This document shows, one piece after another, positions 62,491 to 64,000 of a stretch of 64,000 nt of DNA (position 1 is the first letter of the stretch; each line of letters starts with the position of its first letter). The stretch is taken from NCBI GenBank assembly GCA_951813545.1, contig OX638352.1, forward strand, positions 2,868,835-2,932,834, read 5' to 3'. Origin of the DNA: an uncultured Poribacteria bacterium (GTDB lineage: Bacteria; Poribacteria; WGA-4E; WGA-3G). The notes under the pieces are model-generated. The model worked only from the letters and a program-made list of their open reading frames with translations. It made no database searches and was not told where the DNA came from. The position numbers were made by a program, and so were the translations under genes.

Positions 62491-64000
62491 TCATCCGGGT
62501 AAGGCACCTTGATAATTTACACCGGTAAATATCCCGATCACCATCCAAAAACCGACGATACCAAACTCACCAATAATAAAACCCATAAATAGCGGTCGGA
62601 ACTGCCGATAGTATCCGATACCGCCTGATTTCAGTGCGAGATATTTCAAGAACCAACCCACGCACATACAGGACCAAAGGAAATAGGAGGAGTAAACCGC
62701 TCCCATCACATATCCAATTGGGTGAAGTTGCCACCACATAAATTGGCGCTGCATAATCAGTAGAAAGCCGGTGATACCAGCTCCCAAAATCATGCTGTAT
62801 GCCTCTCCTAATTTCGGGTCTTTCGGATACTGAATCAGGGAAACCATATGATTGAAATATCTCGGTGATCCGATGAAGGGACCCCTTTGCAGATTTAAGC
62901 CGCCTTTTTCATAAATCAAGGGCAACGATGCCGCATAGGAAACACCGATAGCCACAACAATAGCAAGTACCATCGCGCCGAGGATGCTCCTTCGATTTAA
63001 TCGAAGTGGGTCTGCGGCTTTGAATCCATGTAGAACGCTTGGCATCAAAATGCCACCCCAATCGCGCATCATTACGCGTTGAAATCCCAGAAGTGCCAAG
63101 CTGTTTGCATCAACGATTCTTGAACCGGCAATAATTTCAAAATACTCCACAGGATACATCGGTGCTTGGATCAGCAGCATTCCTCCGTTGACCACCATCC
63201 ACGACAACGCGGTGGAAGCAATCAGAAACAACATGATAATACTACAAGCAATCCAAAACGACATCCCAGCGTAGACACAGAGTCCCACGAGTAATAGAAA
63301 ACTGAAAATCGTTCCGAGAACCGCCCATCTATACGGTAACACTTCATCTGAATCGTCAATCGTTGTGGAGGCGGCTGACTCCAGAAATGTTCGCTTCAAG
63401 AGGTCTTTTATATGAGAACGACTGTTAAGCAGAAATGCGAGAACCATAACGACATAGGCAGCCATTGTCTGTCCTCTGGCGGATATCCACGGGCTGATCG
63501 GGATGGCAAAAGCATTGATGATTATGTACTGGAGTTTGAAGAATAGAAAGAAGAACCAGCAACTAAACGATACCTCCATAGCCAGGAAGTATGTTATACC
63601 GATAACGGAGAAATAGAGAAAGAACCGAAATTGGGGCCACCAACCCATTACAATCCATGGACGCTCTGTGAATGGGGTGTACAGGTCATACCGATTCGGA
63701 ATGCGCGGGAGTGCAGGAAAATACTCGTGCAGTCCATTGAGTAGATGAAAGAGGGCAGCGATTCCAAAACCCACCCAGATAAGCCGATTTCTGAACAAAC
63801 TGTTCAGACCAGCGTGCATTGAGGTTTGTTGAACCATCTCTACAGGAACAGTAACGAGTGGAAATATAAACCGTTCGCGTTCTATCCATTGCTTCCTTAA
63901 CACAATCGAGACACAAATTGTCAGTGCATAGAGTAGCAGGATGAAAACTGTCCAGACGATGAGTGGCTTCGCCCAAAGTGCCCAAGGGACAAATGATTCA
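62491..64000 (-). CDS. Large polytopic membrane protein (DUF6785-like), 5' end outside the window
   Basis: The minus-strand frame is open to the right edge, beyond the GTG at 63903, reading ESFVPWALWAKPLIVWTVFI and a second hydrophobic run just before VLRKQWIERERF, so the start lies right of the window. At least ten hydrophobic helices are visible. The segment RKQWIERERFIFPLVTVPVEM is characteristic of a family of large membrane proteins common in planctomycete and poribacterial genomes, related to oligopeptide-transporter-type proteins. The function is unknown. The C-terminus is FTGVNYQGALPG. Confidence 0.75.
   Translation of the reverse strand, partial: ESFVPWALWAKPLIVWTVFILLLYALTICVSIVLRKQWIERERFIFPLVTVPVEMVQQTSMHAGLNSLFRNRLIWVGFGIAALFHLLNGLHEYFPALPRIPNRYDLYTPFTERPWIVMGWWPQFRFFLYFSVIGITYFLAMEVSFSCWFFFLFFKLQYIIINAFAIPISPWISARGQTMAAYVVMVLAFLLNSRSHIKDLLKRTFLESAASTTIDDSDEVLPYRWAVLGTIFSFLLLVGLCVYAGMSFWIACSIIMLFLIASTALSWMVVNGGMLLIQAPMYPVEYFEIIAGSRIVDANSLALLGFQRVMMRDWGGILMPSVLHGFKAADPLRLNRRSILGAMVLAIVVAIGVSYAASLPLIYEKGGLNLQRGPFIGSPRYFNHMVSLIQYPKDPKLGEAYSMILGAGITGFLLIMQRQFMWWQLHPIGYVMGAVYSSYFLWSCMCVGWFLKYLALKSGGIGYYRQFRPLFMGFIIGEFGIVGFWMVIGIFTGVNYQGALPG

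Noticed and set aside
1..64000. tRNA, rRNA, prophage or defence-system genes
   Set aside because: None of their diagnostic sequences was recognised on either strand; small RNAs cannot be excluded by eye.

Overview
This window reads as part of a chromosome from an uncultured, Gram-negative, heterotrophic bacterium. The gene mix is most like Candidatus Poribacteria or related sponge-associated and planctomycete-like lineages: many formylglycine sulfatases, phytanoyl-CoA-type (PhyH) 2-oxoglutarate dioxygenases, Gfo/Idh/MocA oxidoreductases, ThuA, LamG and FG-GAP secreted proteins, a PorV/UPF0164-like outer-membrane protein, and many small dispersed repeats. The lineage is an inference from content. 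No rRNA, tRNA, CRISPR or phage module was recognised.

Layout. 1-4.3 kb: an envelope group (a large Ig-repeat surface protein cut by the window edge, a PorV-like barrel, a LysM/coiled-coil protein) closed by a strong terminator. 4.3-13.8 kb: a degenerate AccA-like protein overlapping a CDP-alcohol phosphatidyltransferase, a TauE/SafE permease, a MetE-C-like enzyme, two lipoproteins (one a TPR/DUF3857/transglutaminase protein), a MazG-like protein, a PhyH enzyme and a second CDP-alcohol transferase. 13.9-22.5 kb: a catabolic block of four sulfatases (two are a tandem duplication), a lactonase and a PhyH dioxygenase. 22.5-27.3 kb: four tandem paralogues in which an RDD membrane domain is fused to a complete PspA/IM30-like (ESCRT-III superfamily) domain. 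27.6-38.1 kb: two nearly identical ISAs1-family insertion sequences with intact target duplications bracket a sugar/polyol block (two Gfo/Idh/MocA proteins, two zinc dehydrogenases, ThuA, another sulfatase). 38.2-41 kb: LamG protein, zinc ribbon, phosphodiesterase. 41.2-50 kb: three paralogous ECF sigma factors, each fused to something unusual (one to a membrane segment plus a LolA-like domain, two to a coiled coil plus winged helix). Each is preceded by the same upstream element, and the last heads an apparent operon with a coiled-coil protein and two ABC-2 permeases. 50-64 kb: nucleoside phosphorylase, PhyH enzymes, a HAD phosphatase, a TetR regulator with a very clear operator, a duplicated FG-GAP gene pair, an enolase-superfamily dehydratase, a 14-blade WD40 protein and a large membrane protein cut by the right edge.

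The two regions most likely to hold something undescribed are the RDD-PspA array and the ECF-fusion/ABC-2 locus. In the latter, the effector part of two sigma fusions carries its own Shine-Dalgarno and start codon, so a second, shorter protein may be made from the same mRNA. A short inverted-repeat element found at 18.4 kb and 43.7 kb has inserted between the sigma promoter candidate and its gene; its other copy supplies the stop codon of a sulfatase. All functional statements come from motifs and family knowledge read by eye; no database search was run.
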